From Halichondria panicea (taxonomy: Eukaryota; Porifera; Demospongiae; Suberitida; Halichondriidae), in the NCBI RefSeq assembly GCF_963675165.1, contig NC_087393.1, forward strand, positions 3,477,502-3,541,501: a DNA stretch of 64,000 nucleotides, read 5' to 3'. The position numbers and the translations under genes were made by a program. Shown here piece after piece: positions 21,401-32,700 of the stretch (its first letter is position 1; each line of letters begins with the position of its first letter). The notes under the pieces are model-generated. The model was not told the origin of the DNA. It ran no database searches and saw only the letters and a program-made list of their open reading frames with translations.

Positions 21401-21635
21401 GCATTCCTCCTCTAAGGCGAAGTTGCACATCCACAGTGCTTCCATGCTCCACGCCACAAGCACGGATAGTAGACTCATTTCGTAGACACTTGGATCTCGA
21501 AGTCAGAAAGAAGTGTTCAGGTGGGATACCTTCTTGATGATGGATCTTAGCTTTCACTGTCTCCACTAAATGGTCAGCATCCACATCAATTGGTATCACC
21601 CTACCAGAGGGTGTTCGATAAAATACTTGCGACAT
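18482..21635 (-). CDS. Fusion protein: six ubiquitin-like domains, ZU5-like domain and CARD-like domain
   Basis: Exons on the minus strand are 21635-20258, 19651-19199, 18949-18812 and 18702-18482. All junctions are GT-AG and phase 1, giving about 729 residues. Exon 1 encodes six ubiquitin-like units at about residues 1-77, 78-153, 154-229, 230-307, 308-387 and 388-459. Unit 2 is close to ubiquitin, keeps lysines matching K6, K11, K27, K29, K33, K48 and K63, and has changes such as E16N, R54C and V70E. Units 1 and 2 end in LRLRGG followed by Met, so they could be cut by deubiquitinases. Unit 3 ends in KLCGE and could not. Units 4-6 are divergent. Exon 2 (about residues 460-611) resembles a ZU5-like beta domain. 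The last exon carries a CARD-like helical region ending at TAA 18484-18482. A death-fold adaptor with built-in ubiquitin signals is inferred. One uncertainty is whether 18811-18703 is an intron or coding with a 1-bp shift. Confidence 0.75.
19895..20190. mobile_element. MITE with 9-bp target duplication, in intron 1 of the ubiquitin-fusion gene
   Basis: A 296-bp element with ends CAGAGGAAGTACGACATC and GATGTCGTACCTCCTCTG. It is flanked by exact ACTAGCAGT copies at 19886-19894 and 20191-20199. It is non-coding. A paralogous segment at 12541-12610 (opposite orientation) has the same flanks joined without the element. It belongs to the same family as 5885-5997, 30631-30782, 35347-35477 and 53491-53803. 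Confidence 0.9.
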
Positions 21636-21701
21636 AGTTGGGCGAGCGAAGTGCAGTGAGTCCCTAGCCCTAGGTCAAGAGTACTACTACCAAGCGCTAA
21701 G

Positions 21702-21835
21702 CGCAATTAAGGGCGTATACAGAGAGGCATGCAACTCGCCGCCCTATTCTCTCAGAATCATCCGACTTCGTATTTTTAGAACTGCCCACAAAAACGCCCA
21801 CGCGTAACCTTTGACCGCACAAGGTAAATCACATC
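21702..21835. mobile_element. Left-end fragment of a MITE immediately upstream of the ubiquitin-fusion gene
   Basis: AAGGGCGTATACAGAG, GGCATGCAACTC, AGAATCATCCGACTTCGTAT and GACC(G/A)CACAAGGTAAATCA match, in the same order, the left part of the element at 46520-47129. The right end is missing; decayed LINE sequence begins here instead. It lies within 70-200 bp of the start codon of the minus-strand gene, so it may form part of its promoter region. Confidence 0.65.
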
Positions 21836-22674
21836 TGTGCTACATAGGGATTTGTATAGGAGGATTTATATCCCGTTGCTATGTTGTTGCCAAGTGCAAT
21901 ATGAAGCATATTGCACTGCTGAAAAGTCATATTGCACTGCTGAAAAGTCATATTGCACTGACCACAAAACGCCCCTCTGGCATAATTAAGGGCAAAGTTT
22001 TGTACTTTTTCTATTTTGTGAGAATTTGTTTTTTGGTGTGGATCCCAAACAGGGGCAGCATATTCCAGTTTTGATCTCACAAGTGAGATGTAGAGTTGTC
22101 TTATTAAACATTCTAGTGACGAGTGGCCATATAGAACTGTCGGTACATTATATACCAACCTGCTTGCAGGCATTTCTGCACATTCCTTCTATATGTGTAC
22201 TTGTTTTGACCATGAGAGGTCATGAGAAATCCACACGCCAAGGTATACTTGTATATATAGTGGTCAACTTTAAGTAGGGGACGTCCACTGATATTGAGAC
22301 ACATGTTGGGAGGTGGCGGGCTGAATTTTCTTGATATAGTCATGTATTTACAGATAACTTCGACAAAATTATTGTAATCTATTCCTGAGGTAGCTTGCTA
22401 TCCAAGATATATCAGATGGGGATCTAAGTTCAAATTGATTAGCTTATATACTCATCAATATCGAGTGAGGAACATTGTTAAATGCCTTTTTGAAATCAAA
22501 AAAGACTGCACATACACTCTGACCATCTTCAAGAAGTTTGTGCCAATTGTGCACTGCCGTAAGCAGCGCACCTGTGGTGGATTTTCCTTTAGTGAAACCC
22601 CATTGTTTATTTGAGAGAAATTTGAGTTTCCATATATACCAAAAGTAGCTAAGAGCATCTACTATTGATACCAC
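21829..22674 (-). pseudogene. Decayed LINE reverse-transcriptase fragment
   Basis: Read on the minus strand, three frames in order give pieces of a non-LTR reverse transcriptase. They are GFTKGKSTTGALLTAVHNW followed by FFDFKKAFNNVPH (motif A region, 22674-22444), then YLGVWISHDLSWS (about 22260-22200), then LEYAAPVWDPHQ..KIEKVQ (22110-22000). The frames are interrupted by shifts and stops, and no endonuclease domain is seen. It is a dead partial copy, of the Jockey/CR1/RTE type in general appearance; the clade cannot be assigned from this much. Near its 3' end is a short tandem repeat of ATATTGCACTGCTGAAAAGTC at about 21907-21960. Confidence 0.85.
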
Positions 22675-22935
22675 CTATATATAGCGGGTAATTTTGTTCA
22701 AGGGTCTAATTTTATCTCGCAGTTTAGCCAGAAAATATTGGCCCTCAAAAAGTACATGTACCATTTAGTGTGTACAAGTTCTGGAAGCCATCATTGCTCA
22801 AGACTACACGTTGTTTGCATAGCAACATTGTATGGTGATTTTGTGGTAATGATAAGGAATTTAGGCTGTATTAGGATTTTATGTAAACAGCTGTATGGCA
22901 CGCCACAAGTGTTTGTAGTACTGTAAGTTGTGAAA
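22619..22935. repeat. Local duplication A, copy 1
   Basis: This stretch (TTTGAGTTTCCATA.., AAGAGCATCTAC..TTGATACCACC, CTCGCAGTTTAGCCAGAAAA, AAGTTCTGGAAGCCATCATT, TATGGCACG) is repeated in the same order at about 24068-24400. It begins inside the LINE remnant. Confidence 0.8.
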
Positions 22936-23690
22936 CCTTAGCCTCTACACAGGCTCTCCTTTTTCTGTTCTTTATCACAATCGTTCAATAAGATAAAATA
23001 CTGTATTATTCGTTCAATGAGATAAAATACGGTATTAATTGGAGGAATAAAGAAAGAAATAGACGTAAAGTTAGGAAAAAGGAGAGCCTGTATCGGGAAG
23101 TCGCGTGAGGGTAGAAGGGTGGTAGAAGGGTGAAAATGAGCGTGGGCATACTGAGCTAGAGATGTTGGACTGCCCACGCAGAGGTCTACGACTAATAAAA
23201 CTTTGCCTGCAGCAAGCTGGACATGGACTTGGAACTGGAAGTTTGCAAGCACTATAGCTAGCTATACCTTAGGCTTAGCTAGATGATCTACTAGTCTAGA
23301 TTGTGTGTTTAGATTCTATCACTATTACCTTTTCTTGTGTCTTTCTACATGCTATAGTAGAATAGCTTAGTCATCATTATCATATAGCAGGTAGCTACTG
23401 CCACCAGAGCTGGCCACGCTGGTTCTCTGATCTGACCTTGGTGGTTGTCTCAGTGCTAGTGCAGTACAGTACAGTCTTACTCTGAATGCGTGGGAGAATA
23501 CCTTACGTCACGATTGTGGGCTACATATCGCCCACGTTCATAAAAATCCTTGTGGATCACGCGATTTCCCAAACCAGGCCTTACTTTTTCTTAACTTTAC
23601 GCCCATTTCTTTCCTTGCTGCCTCACTATGTCTTGTTTATGGATGAACAGTGACAACAGCAAGAAAAAGTAAGGCCTGGGAACGAGGCTA
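22936..23690. repeat. Repeat-rich spacer with two inverted-repeat elements, no gene
   Basis: An inverted repeat with arms ACAGGCTCTCCTTTTTC (about 22949) and AAAAAGGAGAGCCTGT (about 23078) encloses about 145 bp. A second pair, CCAGGCCTTACTTTTTC (about 23572) and GAAAAAGTAAGGCCTGG (about 23663), is related to the CCTCGAGACCAGGCC palindrome family. No exon seen. Confidence 0.6.
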
Positions 23691-23945
23691 GTGAAACCTG
23701 GCACAGCTGCACGGGCTAGCTACACTATACTGTAACAGCTGTTTGCACAGACATTGGCAAAATACTGAATCATTCACTGCATTACCACAAACCTGCAAAC
23801 AAATAGTATAAATACATGTACATGCATGTATAGTATATACATGTAGTTATAAATAAAAAAGAGCAATGATGGCTTCTAGAACTAGACTATGGGAACTCAT
23901 AGAACAGTGGGGACCTACCAATTAACGCTTTATGCTGAGACTTGC
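23691..23945. repeat. Local duplication B, copy 1
   Basis: Sequence beginning GTGAAACCTGGCACAGCTGC and including AAACCTGCAAACAAATAGTA and GAGCAATGATGGCTTCTAGA is repeated with small deletions at about 24398-24592. Confidence 0.8.
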
Positions 23946-24067
23946 ATGCTGTTCAGCCTTCACAATGCTTTCCATAATGCAGTGGACAGATTAGTAGCTA
24001 CATGTGTGATACAGGTATATCTGCTGGTATATGTAAGCTAGTCCCAGCCCATTCTCCACTTCAAATC

Positions 24068-24592
24068 CATTTGAGTTTCCATACCACCAAGAGTAGTTAA
24101 GAGCATCTACCATTGATACCACCTTATAGCAGATAATTTTGTTCAAAGGTCTAATTTTATCTCGCAGTTTAGCCAGAAAATATTAGCCCTCAAAAAGTAC
24201 ATGTACCATTTTAGTATGTACAAGTTCTGGAAGCCATCATTGCTCAAGACTATATACATGTTGTTTGCATAGCAACATTGTATGGTGATTTTGTTAATGA
24301 TAAGGATTTTAGCCTGTATTATAGGATTTAGTACATGTATTTTGCTGTCTTTGCAAACAGCTGTATGGCACGGCACGCACAAGTGTTTGAAGTAAGTTGT
24401 GAAACCCCGGCACAGCTGCACAGCTAGCTACACTACAGCTGTTTGCACAGATACTAAAGCATTACCACAAACCTGCAAACAAATAGTATAAATACATGTA
24501 CATGCATGCATGTAGTATATAGAAAGAGCAATGATGGCTTCTAGAACTAGACTATGGGAACTCATAAACTACCAATTAACGCTTTATGCTGT
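24068..24592. repeat. Local duplications A and B, second copies in tandem
   Basis: 24068-24400 repeats 22619-22935 and 24398-24592 repeats 23691-23945. The two blocks that are about 750 bp apart in the first set are adjacent here. The paralogues differ by small indels. No gene recognised. Confidence 0.8.
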
Positions 24593-24923
24593 ATTAGGGA
24601 TTTAGTATTTTGCAAAGTCTATGCAAACAGCTGTAGATTTGGCAAATCTAATTATGTGGTTTCACACATCCTGCATGCCTACCATAAGACCTCGATTTAA
24701 GGCGACCCTCCAAATGTGCGACACCCAGGAGCTTTAGCAATTTTCTGACGTCTAAAAGTAGCGACAGCTGCGTTGATAATTATTTTTTGATGTTGCGTTC
24801 TAAATAGAGGTAAATGTAGCCACAAAATTTAGTGTCTCGAAAATAACCCGCCATACGGTATAATGCAACTTTTGTTTGATGCTCTCCATTAATAATATCC
24901 ACTACCTACTCTATTTATTTTAG

Positions 24924-25040
24924 GTTCAGCTTTTCTGCAATTCAAGAAGCAATCATCTGTTCAGCCTTGTCTTGATGTTGCCAATGGTGACGGACTAAAT
25001 TTCCGTGGCAACAGGCTTAGTGTCTCACTAGCAGTTTTGT
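24924..25040 (+). pseudogene. Orphan RRM exon resembling RBM28
   Basis: After a strong acceptor (CTATTTATTTTAG) the frame reads SAFLQFKKQSSVQPCLDVA, then GDGLNFRGNRLSVSLAV, and soon reaches a stop at about 25059. This matches the RNP1-to-strand-4 part of an RRM and in wording resembles RBM28 (GCAFAQF..., GGLKLDGRQLKVDLAV). RBM28 is a nucleolar ribosome-biogenesis protein. There is no convincing donor after LAV and no neighbouring exon of the same gene was found. It therefore looks like a stray or decayed exon. Family assignment is from memory of the motif only. Confidence 0.35.
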
Positions 25041-25059
25041 GTACACATCAATCCTAACC

Positions 25060-26779
25060 ATATAGTAGTTTTGAATCCACCCATCTTACATGTACGACAC
25101 TTTTGATAGTACTGAATCTATATCCGACTCATCTATCTCGTCCCTCCTATTATATACAACTCTCTACCAGACCCGATCATCACAGCCTACCCTCAAGCAC
25201 AAGTGGAGCATGCACACAGAACTGACTATAACTAGAGCACTAAAGTGCAAACCCTCGGCTGGTGACATGATAATAAAGAAACCAGAAGAGTGATGATGCA
25301 GTGCATGTAGCATATATGACTAGCACAGCAACTCAAGAGCAATAAAACTAAATCAGACTGGAGGCATGCTGAAACATTGAGTGGTACATGTCACATGAAA
25401 CATGTGCTGTGGACTGGGATCACAGCAAAGAAGCCTGGAGTCTTAGACTTAGAGAGGTATATATGGCTCCTGCCAGGCTGGAGTATATAGGATCCAGAGT
25501 CAGCCAACAACCAGTCACAATTTTAGCTTTCTACTATCAATTGTTCCAGGTACGGATCACTTCAGCTGCAACTACGTAATCAAAGCCACGTGTAGCTAGC
25601 TAGTGCCAACATGCAAGTTCAAGCTTCTTAGCTTTTGCTCGACAAAGAAGCTTTAACATCAAAATCTGCCACTATTTAAACCGAGATACTGTTTTGTGAA
25701 GGCTATACATGCTGTAAACGCACCGCTGTGGCATCCAGGTGAGTAGAAAATCCCATCACAAACAAACAAACAAACAGACAGACTACTATAACCCGTGGCC
25801 GCCCACGCGCCTCGGGTTAATAATTATTATAGAAGAGACCCTGAACAACAGTGATAGTGCTTATCTTTTGAGCTAACAAGTGGAGGACCGAAAATTAAGA
25901 TTCAGAACAATATTATTTTGTAATGTTGCATTGTGTTTTATTACAGCATAATTATACGGTAAAGATCGTTAATGACACAATATACAAATTTGTCTCGATA
26001 AAATGCTGCACACAGATTATTAGATCAATAATGGGAAAGGTTGTTAACTAGCAATTGCTTATGTGTATGTAAAGAACATTAATTTATGTATCATGTGGAA
26101 AAAATAATACTATAGGATGAGGTTAACTAGAATGTGAGGTTGCAATTGAATAAAGTAATTGATGGCGATAACTTTAGTCTTGGTTGTGAAAGTATGCTTC
26201 GTTTTTACAGTGGATCCATTATAACAACCACCTTAGCAACCACATGCTATATAACGGCCAAGAGCTCAGGTCCAGATTGAAACTACAATGACTTCAATGT
26301 AAAGCAACCCCTCTCAGGAGAGACCTGAGGTCATACTGAAGCTTTTTGGGGCCAAAGTTCAACATGGTGGGGAAAAGTTCCTACCAAAATACTTAGCAAT
26401 CCTGTACACGAAAATTGTTCTTTATATAGAATTATCTGCTATAACATGTAAAGATAAAAGGCGTGGCTCCCGGTAAGCAGTCATTCAAACACATGTAACG
26501 AATAAGTGCCTCGAAAATTACACGCTCTACGGTATTTGAAAGCGGCCTCTGATCAAGCGTATATGGTACACCACAGCTCTATAATTACAGATGCATGTAT
26601 CTTTGGTATAGATACAGGAATTTTGCCCAGTATATCTGGCGGCCATGCTCTACCTCTATTTCATATGTTAACTATAAAAAGCCATTATTATGGAAAAGAC
26701 TTACAATAATTATTTTCATCATAATTGCCATCTGATTCACATGAACATAACCCTACAAGTACTGTTGCTAAGTAACAAT
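25060..26779. other. Intergenic, no gene recognised
   Basis: Contains a short (ACAA)n tract at about 25759-25783 and fused fragments of two repeat families near 26503-26565 (GTGCCTCGAAAATTACACGC, then GCGGCCTCTGATCAAGCG). Short open frames here show no recognisable protein features. Confidence 0.4.
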
Positions 26780-29700
26780 TTAATTTACTTCGTGTTCTTC
26801 ATCTTCTGAGCTCTCTTCCTCTGAGGACGATGACTCATCATCCGTCTCCTCGAATGTATCCATGGGGATAGAGTAAAACCGAATCACTTGCTGTGTGTGT
26901 GGGATGGGGTCGATGGGGTCAATGGGTGTGGTGTGATAGTGGGTACATGTATATAATTATATACATTGCTTTAATTTTTGTGAAGTATGTATGACTTTTT
27001 ATAATATTTTCAGGATCTACAGTTAGAAGTCTTAACGTTATGTGACCTTTGAATCATCAAGGAACGGCATGTCATGACAATGAGGGTGGAGTGGGAAACC
27101 ATTAACGACAAACTGACTGCCACACATGAATACCTGATTGGGATCCTTGAGAATAAGAAGCTTTTTTGTGGGATCGTATGGCTGTTGGAAGCATATGTCA
27201 ATGATAGCTCTAAGGACCCCCCAAGCATTCCCCACGTCCAGTGAGGTCTGCTGAGCCAGTTCCAATGGCTTCACAGTCTGAATGCCCACAATATGGTGAG
27301 AATTGGAGTCTCTTGGATTTCTGCGAGCAACATACCTGCATGCGGAGTGAGGGTAATGTACATGTATATGTACGTCATGTGTAAGTGTGGAGATTGCAAA
27401 GTAGGTGACTGTGAGTAGCAATGAAGCTACTTCCAGTACAGTAGACTCTCGTTAATCCGGTCACCCTTGGAACCATGCAGCTTGGCCGGAATAGCGAGGT
27501 GGCTGTATCTCGGCTTAAAAACGACCTTACCTCGTATCTAATGACTACTTTTGCGGTTCTTGTCTCGAGGATAATGAAGGATAATGAATCATTCTGTTCT
27601 CTATTTAAGTGTAATACAATTTTATTTGCTAAACCACACCCAAAACGTCATATCCGGCCGTAATATACGTATAAAATTACATTGAAAACCTTGTTTGGGA
27701 CAGCCAGCACTGGCCGGTAAACGGAATAGCGAGTGGCCGTACTTCAGGGTGAGTTTTGTGCAGTAAACATATAGCTAGCATTCCGTGCCAAGCCAAATGG
27801 CCGGTATATCGAGGTGGCCGTACTTCAGAGAGCCGGAATAGCAAGAGTCTACTGTACTAGCACTTCAGGCTATATTAAAATGAATACATCGTGCCCATTT
27901 ACTAAGGAGCGGGAATGGTCGACCACGCTTGTTGCTAAAAAAGATACCAAACTTGAAAGTCTGTTACAGTAATTATAAGCTCAAGAAACAGTACGTGTGG
28001 CTTTACAGCTCTTTTTTCACTCTTGTAGCTAGCGTTCTAGTGCAGAGCTGATTATCAGATGGTGCTACACGAGTTTGAAAACATACCTGCTGCGCATGCG
28101 CAACCGAGGCATAATAACACAATATCCAGGACTTATAGTACTGACCTAGTGAGATTTACATACAACTAATGATGAATCACTCCACAGGGTTTCATTAATG
28201 CTTCTGCAGACAGCCACACACATTAAAAGCTTGTACAAATTTAAACGATTCTCCGAGATTATAAAGGATTGTTATCATGCCTTATGTACATGTATGCAGT
28301 GAATACATTTAATTTGCTCACCCGAACTTGATGAAGGACGACCCAGCCAGCAGGGAACTCATGGCCCACTTAGCAATCTTGAAGCTGTTGTTCTTCAGCT
28401 CTGTAGCAAACACAGCTCCTTTCTGTGACTCCAGCTTCATACGCCACTCTACACCACCACATTGCTGCGAGGGAGAGAGTATAATTATGCAATTGAGAGT
28501 AAAAAATGTTTGGATTAACCACGCTCACTCCAAAAAGGTGAAATTATTGAATTCAGTTGGGAAGAGAGATGCCCATACACAGACTGAATACAGCCTCACC
28601 TTTGGGTCCCACTCATTGAGTGCCTTGACATTGATGAATACTTTCTTCTGACCATGATAGGGCATTACGGCATCGTATTCACACCTAGCAACCAGTCCCA
28701 CTCCACCACCAAGGTCCCACTTCATGTACCTACAAGTATGACACATTGTACATGCAGGGCATGATAATAACCTATTGTAGAAACACCATAGCTGTATCAT
28801 GAATGTCATTATCCATTTGAATTCTATAGCGTTTTGAGAAATGAAATATCAAAATTCATTGAGTAAGCACTGTGTGTAGAAAGCATACATGTAGGTGGGA
28901 GGTAGAATTCATCACAGTCCAGGCCCTTTGTGGACACACAATTAATACTCCGCCCACCTATATCCCACTGAAGCAATCTGTTCTGGCTCGTCTCCAGCAA
29001 AAGGGTTGGGCTCATTGAGGTCAACTGTCCGTCCAGGGCCCTCCTGTGTGGGAGGGTAGGTTGTTTGTTTTTAACATATACTTTACGGCGGTGAGCAGTT
29101 CTTAAATCGTATATATACAGTATTTACTTGATTAAAAGCCCGGGCGTTTATTTCAGATCGAAGTCTTTAGAGAGGGCGTTTAATCCAAGAGGGCGTTTAT
29201 TGTTATGTCTCCTCCAAAACTCTTGCACAGCAGCAGCTATTGTGCTCTTCTTGGGCTGCTGTCTCAGCTTAAATCTGTTTCTCAGCTTAAATTTAAGTCA
29301 TAGGAGTGCCCTCTGTGTCGGTATCTCACTCTCTGCCATCGATGCATCGTAAAAAAGTATTTTTATTCTATGCTGCCACGCTTGCAACTGGTTCCACGTG
29401 CTATTTCAGCTCCACCCACAGTGCCACACCCCATACATGGGCGATTATTCAAGATGGGCGATTATTGACAAAGACAGAGCTTTTACCCTGGGCGTTTATT
29501 CAAGGAGGGCGTTTAATCAAGTAAATACGGTATGTACATATCTTTCTACCATTCAGACATTTCTCTGTCCACAAACCACTAGCAAATCAATTAATGCACT
29601 TCACTTCCTGTCCACACACATTCAAGCCACACCCCTCACCAGGAGAATCTGTTGTGAGAAGTTCTGGTTGATGTAGGTGGCCTCAATGGCGAGGTTATTT

Positions 29701-32700
29701 GGTAAGTTCATAGGGTTTTTCACATCCTCTACGTCTTGGGGGGGTTCTTTAGATGTCTCGCTCACGGTCAGTAGATCTGGGTGGAGTCATGTACACACAG
29801 GTACATGTACACACTGAAACAATATCTACTATATACTATACTACGAGAAAGGTCTATAGGGGAAAAAAGAGACACCATTACAGACTAAAATCATAATTAT
29901 TTATGATGATAATAATTATGAGAACACATTTTCATCTAGAATCGGGCGACCAAGCACGCAACAATAGGCACAAACATTCTTCCCTGCAACCCTTTCTATT
30001 CTTTTCATTAGGTCTTAACAGTGAACTTGTCCTACACAAAGTCACATTGTGACGTACATGTACATACACGTAACACTGTTATTACTGCAACAATAGAAAG
30101 AGAACTTTATGTGGTCTCTTCGAGGAAACAAACACCCTTGTTTACTAAAATAAGTTTTACTTCTTGTTAATTTGTAAAATACTAGTTATACGTAACCTAC
30201 CCCCAAAATGTCAGGCCATTAGGCATTCATTTGTAGGCATAATGATCCACCCCAAAAGTCGGTTAGCATGTTTTGCACGCATTGAGAGAGCTAGGGTTTT
30301 GGATCTCACCAAACTGAGAGTCGTCTCTTTTGTCGAAGAAGAGGTGTTGCCCTATCCGAGTGGCCACAATGTCCCAGGAATATTTGGAGCGAGAACAGGT
30401 CATTAGGGTCGAGAGAATAATGTCCGTTCCAAACACCTTTACATCAGCACACTCAGGACTCTTCACAAGCTGCGTGTGCGTGTGCGTGTGTGTGTGTAGT
30501 TAATAGCATGTTTAAATGAACTTAAATTTGGTGAGTTAGAGGCACGAACGATGTGGTTTACAACGATAGGCTAATTTTATTTGTATGTACAGTACGTTAA
30601 CCCCTTTATTATTATTTTGTGGGTATTACATAGAGGAGGTACGACATGCAAGAGCAATTAGACTTGATTTTCTAATTAAAATGACGCTTGATTAGCTGAC
30701 TCAGCATTAAAAAACCTAGGCCTACACGTGAACAAAATCTAATTAAAGTGCTCTAATTGCTCCTGCATGTAGTACCTTCTCTGGTATTACAGTTGCACGG
30801 TAAATTTAAATTTAAAGAGGAGTTCTAAATACACTTACAACATTATTTTATTAACAGCACACCTTCCTAATGATGGGGTCATCTGTTGTAGTCACTTTGT
30901 GGAAAATTCTGTTGTACGTCTGTAGTCGAGTGGGATTCCTCAGGGAAACACGTTTCTCCATACCGATGTCATAGCAACCAAGAGATCCACACAACCGCCT
31001 AAAAATTGTAAGTAAATGCGTGTACATGACATCATGACACCAGACTATTCTACTAGGCACACAGTATGCTGTAAGCTAGCCTACAATACAAACGTTTTGT
31101 TGGCAAAGACAAACGTATAGTATACATGTACAGGGTATGTAGCAGAGTAGGAAGGGGATTGTCCAAACTTACAGTTCAGTAGGCTCTTCTGGTTTTAGAT
31201 GGAGTTTCCCGAGTTGTGTAAAGTCGATCTCACTGACCACTGGCCAGTCGTGCTTCACACTGACTGAGGGTGCCCGAGGCTTGATCGGGACCTGCAAGTG
31301 TTGGAATCACTTCGTACATTCTCGTCCAATCAAAATTGAGGAAGGGTATTTTAAAGAAAATTAATAGGCTGGTAATAATATACTATTGTGCTTGCTCCAG
31401 TGCAAAATGACCAGACTTAGTGGACTTCCAGAAAAAAGGAAACGGCATAATCAAGACAATCAACCAAGTCCCAACTGATTACCTAGAAATTCACCCCTGA
31501 AGTAAGGACACCTCAATAAACCATACATGTACGTCCCAAAAGTGTCTAACTCACCTGATTCGACCTGTCATAGTGAGACCCTAGTCTCATAAACTTCTTA
31601 ATTCTTTTGTGCTGCTGCTGCCTCCAGCGATCTCTGTGGCAAAACAGTCAAACCATTCAGGGTTTCATAATTGTCTAAGGTGCAATTTGGAGGTTTTTGT
31701 ACTTAAAACTTTAGTCTATTTTTACTGTCTTTACCTCGCCTGAAAAAATGATCTCAAGTGTGTTCTAATGTCAGAACCTATTGCTTATGTTGCAAGGTTT
31801 AAATTTCAAAGGGTACGTATTATAATAATAATTGTATACAGTAGGCTCTCGTTAATCCGGTCACCCTTGGGACCATGCAGCTTGGCCGGAATAGCGAGGT
31901 TGCTGAATTTCGGGAAAAAGCCGCAGCTTAAAAATGACCTTTTCTACTGACTAATTTTGCGGTTTTCGTCTCGAGGATAATGAATCATTCTGTTCTCTAT
32001 TTAAGTTTCATGTATATCTATAATTATTCCTTCACTGTAAAACACCACAATTTGGTATGAGATCATTAATTTTTCATATATTGCCAGGGGGAAATCCCAG
32101 GGCACCCCCCTGTATATATCACATGACAACTTGCGATTGATTACCGTTCTTTCAGCTTCCCCTTGGCGATTTGCTGCTTCCCACCCATCCTTCGCTCCTC
32201 TCTCTTCTCACGATCACGACGAATCTTTTGCTGCAGTACGTGTCAACCAATGGACAAGTAATTCAGTGAGATCATTACAATGTACATACTAATAATTATT
32301 AGTACTTGTACCATGATGGCTCTGATACTCAGGGTACAAATGCCATGGGTACATTTTCTGCTGGTTTGGCTCTTTCGCAAAGAGTTTTTACTCGCAAAAC
32401 ATTCCAGTACTGGTAGGTAATACCAAGAGTAGATAAGAGTAATACTTATACTCAGTTGCTCATGATAATACGGAATATTATATACATATAGGTACATTTC
32501 ATTTTACAACTGGAATTGGAATTGCTATAGTTTGGGCTCAGACTAGATGACAGGGTATAATCAAATATTAATCATAACCCAGTGCAAATCATCACTGCCC
32601 AACAACACCATTGAAAGACGCTGCGTTGATTTGTGAGTGTAGTGTTTTGTGTGTGTGTAGGTGTGATGCGAACTATTACCCAAAATATAGGAGATTACTC

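Noticed and set aside
22938-23252. 104-codon minus-strand frame as a gene
   Set aside because: It crosses an inverted-repeat element (arms about 22949 and 23078), and I see no conserved features.
23460-23500. Repeated short GTACAGTACAGT words as a CRISPR-like array
   Set aside because: There are only a few overlapping words with no regular spacers, and the genome is eukaryotic.
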